From: Aeromicrobium phragmitis
GTDB taxonomy: Bacteria > Actinomycetota > Actinomycetes > Propionibacteriales > Nocardioidaceae
Length of the DNA: 64,000 bases
Reading direction: 5' to 3'
Assembly (NCBI RefSeq): GCF_003674095.1
Contig: NZ_RDBF01000005.1
Span: 62,001-126,000, forward strand
Shown here: positions 61,974 to 64,000 of the stretch, in pieces
Position numbering within the stretch: position 1 is the stretch's first letter
Layout: every line of letters starts with the position of its first letter
Program-made: the position numbers and the translations under genes
The notes under the pieces: model-generated
What the model was told of the DNA's origin: nothing
Seen by the model: only the letters and a program-made list of their open reading frames with translations
Databases searched by the model: none

Positions 61974-63014
61974 TCAGCTCGCGATGCGCTGCGTGGCGGC
62001 GCTCCAGCGGTCGAGCACGGCCTGGGCGGAGCCTGAGTCGATGGACTGCGCTGCTCGCTCCACGCCGCGGGCGATGCGCTCGGTGAAGGTGCCCTCGCCA
62101 GCCTCGTGGGCGGCGATGCCCGCCCCCGCGTTGAGCAGGACCGCGTCGCGGACCGGGGACTTCTCCCCCGCCATCACCTGTCGGAACACCTCGGCGTTGT
62201 ACTCCGGATCGCCGCCGCGCAGCGCCTCGGGCCCCGCCAGCGCGATGCCCACGTCCCGCGGATCGAACGTCTCGGCCCTGATGCTCCCGTCGGTGTCGGG
62301 GAGCCACACCTGCGTGGTGTCCGAGACCGTGATCTCGTCGAGGCCGTCGTCGCCGCGGAACACGAACGCCTCCGCACCGCGCCGGGCCAGCACGCCCGCC
62401 ATCAACGGAGCCATCCGCGGGTCGGCGCAACCGATCGCCATCGCGGCGGGTCGCACGGGGTTGGTCAGCGGACCGAGGAAGTTGAACACCGTCGGGACAC
62501 CCAGCTCACGGCGCACCGGACCGGCGTAGCGCAACGACGGGTGGAACACCGGCGCGAAGCACAGCGTGATGGACGCCTCGGCGTAGACGTCGAGGATCCG
62601 CTCAGCGGGGACGTCGAGCCGAACGCCCAGACGCTCGAACACATCGGCGGTGCCGGTCTGGCTGGACGACGCACGATTGCCGTGCTTGACGACACCGATG
62701 CCGGCGCCGGCGATCGTCACGGCCGACATCGAGGAGATGTTGACGGTCTTGGCCATGTCGCCGCCCGTCCCCACGATGTCGACGACGCGGTCGTCCAGCT
62801 GCAAGGTGGTGGCCTTGGCGTACATCGCGTCGACGAGCCCCTGCAGTTCGTCGAGGGTCTCCCCCTTGGCGCGCAGCGCGATCGAGAACCCCGCGATCTG
62901 GGCTGCGGAGGCCTCACCGGACAGGATCTGCTCCATCGCCCACTGGGCCTGCGGGTGATCGAGGTCGCGGCCGGCGACGAGCGTCGACAGCAGCTGCGGC
63001 CAGGTGCGGCTCAT
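61974..63014 (-). CDS. trpD: Anthranilate phosphoribosyltransferase
   Basis: 346 residues from the ATG at 63014 ([18 protein letters not shown]), which overlaps the stop of the receiver gene as ATGA. PRPP-binding GTGGD is in [20 protein letters not shown] (about 81-100), [20 protein letters not shown] (about 115) is the anthranilate-side block, and [10 protein letters not shown] is conserved. It makes phosphoribosyl anthranilate, the substrate that PriA encoded at 6307 isomerises. It is separate from the trp genes expected beyond the left edge. Confidence 0.97.
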   Translation of the reverse strand: MSRTWPQLLSTLVAGRDLDHPQAQWAMEQILSGEASAAQIAGFSIALRAKGETLDELQGLVDAMYAKATTLQLDDRVVDIVGTGGDMAKTVNISSMSAVTIAGAGIGVVKHGNRASSSQTGTADVFERLGVRLDVPAERILDVYAEASITLCFAPVFHPSLRYAGPVRRELGVPTVFNFLGPLTNPVRPAAMAIGCADPRMAPLMAGVLARRGAEAFVFRGDDGLDEITVSDTTQVWLPDTDGSIRAETFDPRDVGIALAGPEALRGGDPEYNAEVFRQVMAGEKSPVRDAVLLNAGAGIAAHEAGEGTFTERIARGVERAAQSIDSGSAQAVLDRWSAATQRIAS

Positions 63015-63418
63015 CGCTTCGTGGCGAGTCGCGTGCGAGCGACCTCGAGGAAGCTCTCGGCGAGCCGGAAGGGGTCGATCGGGTGCGGCACGGCCGCTTC
63101 CGCCCGCGACCACGTGGCCAGCCACGCGTCCTCGTCCCGGGCGGTCACGACGATGACCGGCGGAGCGTGGAAGATCTCGTCCTTCATCTGTCGCGCGATC
63201 CCCATGCCGCCGGCGGGCACCGCCTCGCCATCGAGGATGACGATGTCGATCCCGCCCTCGTCGAGACGCTGGAAGACGACCGGTTCGGTGGCAACCTCGA
63301 CGAACTCCACGCGCGGGAGATCGGGGTGCGGACGCTCTCCGATCGCCGATTTCACTGCGGTGCGAACCTCGCGATCGTCGCTGTACAAGAGGACACGCAG
63401 GGTGTGGTCATCGGTCAC
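63011..63418 (-). CDS. Degenerate response-regulator receiver protein
   Basis: 135 residues from GTG 63418, chosen because a -10 hexamer lies six bases upstream; ATG 63433 is in frame but overlaps that hexamer. The receiver fold shows the acidic pair in [13 protein letters not shown] (about 10-11), the phosphoacceptor Asp in [13 protein letters not shown] (about 63) and Thr in [10 protein letters not shown]. The conserved Lys-Pro after the fifth strand reads PHPIDPF instead, with no Lys. No output domain exists. Its stop overlaps trpD. Confidence 0.78.
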   Translation of the reverse strand: MTDDHTLRVLLYSDDREVRTAVKSAIGERPHPDLPRVEFVEVATEPVVFQRLDEGGIDIVILDGEAVPAGGMGIARQMKDEIFHAPPVIVVTARDEDAWLATWSRAEAAVPHPIDPFRLAESFLEVARTRLATKR

Positions 63419-63424
63419 AACCGA

Positions 63425-63430
63425 ATCGTA
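63425..63430 (-). promoter_or_regulatory. Candidate -10 of the leaderless receiver-trpD transcript
   Basis: TACGAT on the minus strand, six bases (TCGGTT), then the GTG at 63418. It directly abuts the opposite-facing element at 63431-63436. Confidence 0.55.
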
Positions 63431-63436
63431 CATAAT
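63431..63436 (+). promoter_or_regulatory. Candidate -10 of leaderless ctaE
   Basis: CATAAT, six bases (GAAGGC), then the ctaE GTG at 63443. GAAGG could alternatively act as a very close ribosome-binding site. Confidence 0.5.
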
Positions 63437-63442
63437 GAAGGC

Positions 63443-64000
63443 GTGGCGACTACTTCAGCGATTCCCGCGTCCCGGCTCCACGGCGTCGAAGGACGGCCGT
63501 CGTATGTGACGGTCGGAACGATCGTCTGGCTCTCGAGCGAGCTGATGTTCTTCGCAGCGCTCTTCGCTGCCTATTTCACGGTGCGGAGCGTGGCGCCCGA
63601 GCTATGGGCTCAGGAGACCGAGCTGCTGAACCTCCCGTTCGCCACGGCCAACACCACGATCCTCGTGCTGTCCTCGTTCACGTGCCAGTTCGGCGTGTTC
63701 GCCGCGGTGCGCGGGCGTGCCGGGCGGGTCGGTTCGCTGCTCAACGTCGCGCAATGGGGCATGCGTGAGTGGTTCATCCTCAGCTACATCATGGGCGCCA
63801 TCTTCATCGGCGGCCAGGCCTTCGAGTACGCCGAGCTGGTCCACCACGGCCTCACCATCCAGAGCTCGGCCTACGGCAGCCTCTTCTACCTCGCCACCGG
63901 CTTCCACGGCATCCACGTCGTCGGTGGCCTCATCGCCTTCTTGCTCGTCATCGGCCGCACCTACGTGGCGCGCAAGTTCACCCACGAACAGGCCATCTCG
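63443..64000 (+). CDS. ctaE: Cytochrome c oxidase subunit III (C-terminus beyond window edge)
   Basis: 186 residues are visible from the GTG at 63443 ([20 protein letters not shown]) before the right edge; actinobacterial CtaE is about 200, so only the end is missing. Helices are at about 23-45, 63-84, 103-125 and 140-172. Subunit III signatures include [40 protein letters not shown] and [20 protein letters not shown]. It is part of the aa3 oxidase; qcrCAB genes normally follow it in actinobacteria. Confidence 0.96.
   Translation, partial: MATTSAIPASRLHGVEGRPSYVTVGTIVWLSSELMFFAALFAAYFTVRSVAPELWAQETELLNLPFATANTTILVLSSFTCQFGVFAAVRGRAGRVGSLLNVAQWGMREWFILSYIMGAIFIGGQAFEYAELVHHGLTIQSSAYGSLFYLATGFHGIHVVGGLIAFLLVIGRTYVARKFTHEQAIS

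Noticed and set aside
1..64000. tRNA, rRNA, CRISPR arrays, prophage genes, replication origin
   Set aside because: None of the expected signatures (cloverleaf ends, regularly spaced repeats, integrases, DnaA-box clusters) was seen in reading either strand.

Overview
The window is a dense stretch of chromosome from a high-GC Gram-positive actinobacterium. Its gene order, codon bias, frequent GTG starts and ATGA/GTGA overlaps fit the Nocardioidaceae, and an Aeromicrobium-like organism is my best guess (inference; no 16S gene is present). There are no tRNA, rRNA, CRISPR, prophage or insertion-sequence genes. Most of the window is housekeeping chromosome whose order resembles, from memory, the Mycobacterium tuberculosis segment running from wag31 through the division and cell wall cluster, pknL, aroG and trpD to ctaE.

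Layout. 1-12 kb: histidine genes on the minus strand (hisD-hisC-hisB-hisH, then priA/hisA, hisF and hisI), leading into a tryptophan-associated membrane protein cut by the left edge. A lipoprotein, a YitT-family protein and a YbaK deacylase lie on the plus strand, and a heterodimer-type ABC exporter pair sits between hisF and hisI. 12-22.5 kb: dnaE with a coupled membrane protein, a DrrAB-type ABC-2 exporter with a divergent TetR regulator, an alanine-type aminotransferase, a DUF559-like protein flanked by two related palindromes, a pseudouridine synthase, lspA and a DksA-like zinc finger. 22.9-26 kb: ileS. 26-44.5 kb: the division and cell wall cluster, all on the minus strand and read from mraZ (44.3 kb) to wag31 (26.2 kb), with an MraZ-type operator upstream.

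44.5-64 kb: DUF3040 protein, a methyltransferase and an FAD oxidoreductase (divergent), metF and a polyprenyl diphosphate synthase (divergent), a PASTA Ser/Thr kinase, class II DAHP synthase, an acyltransferase, a ROK sugar kinase, an SRPBCC protein, a long-chain acyl-CoA ligase, an NlpC/P60 hydrolase coupled to a predicted zinc peptidase downstream of a cyclic di-AMP riboswitch, a DEDDh exonuclease/GIY-YIG fusion, an Lrp ligand-binding protein, trpD with a degenerate receiver protein, and the start of ctaE.

How the parts work together. The mur, mra, fts, sepF and wag31 products make lipid II and assemble the septal and polar growth machinery. The kinase (PASTA domains sense cell wall fragments in known homologues) and the riboswitch-controlled wall hydrolase are likely regulators of the same process. 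The his, trp and aro genes supply aromatic amino acids and histidine.

The features I consider most worth a second look are the c-di-AMP riboswitch with its two-gene hydrolase/peptidase operon, the 10-nt-period MraZ operator, the paired palindromes around the DUF559-like gene, the recurrent intergenic hairpins, and a consistent pattern of -10 hexamers six to eight bases upstream of start codons that predicts leaderless transcripts, including two places where divergent leaderless promoters overlap or abut.
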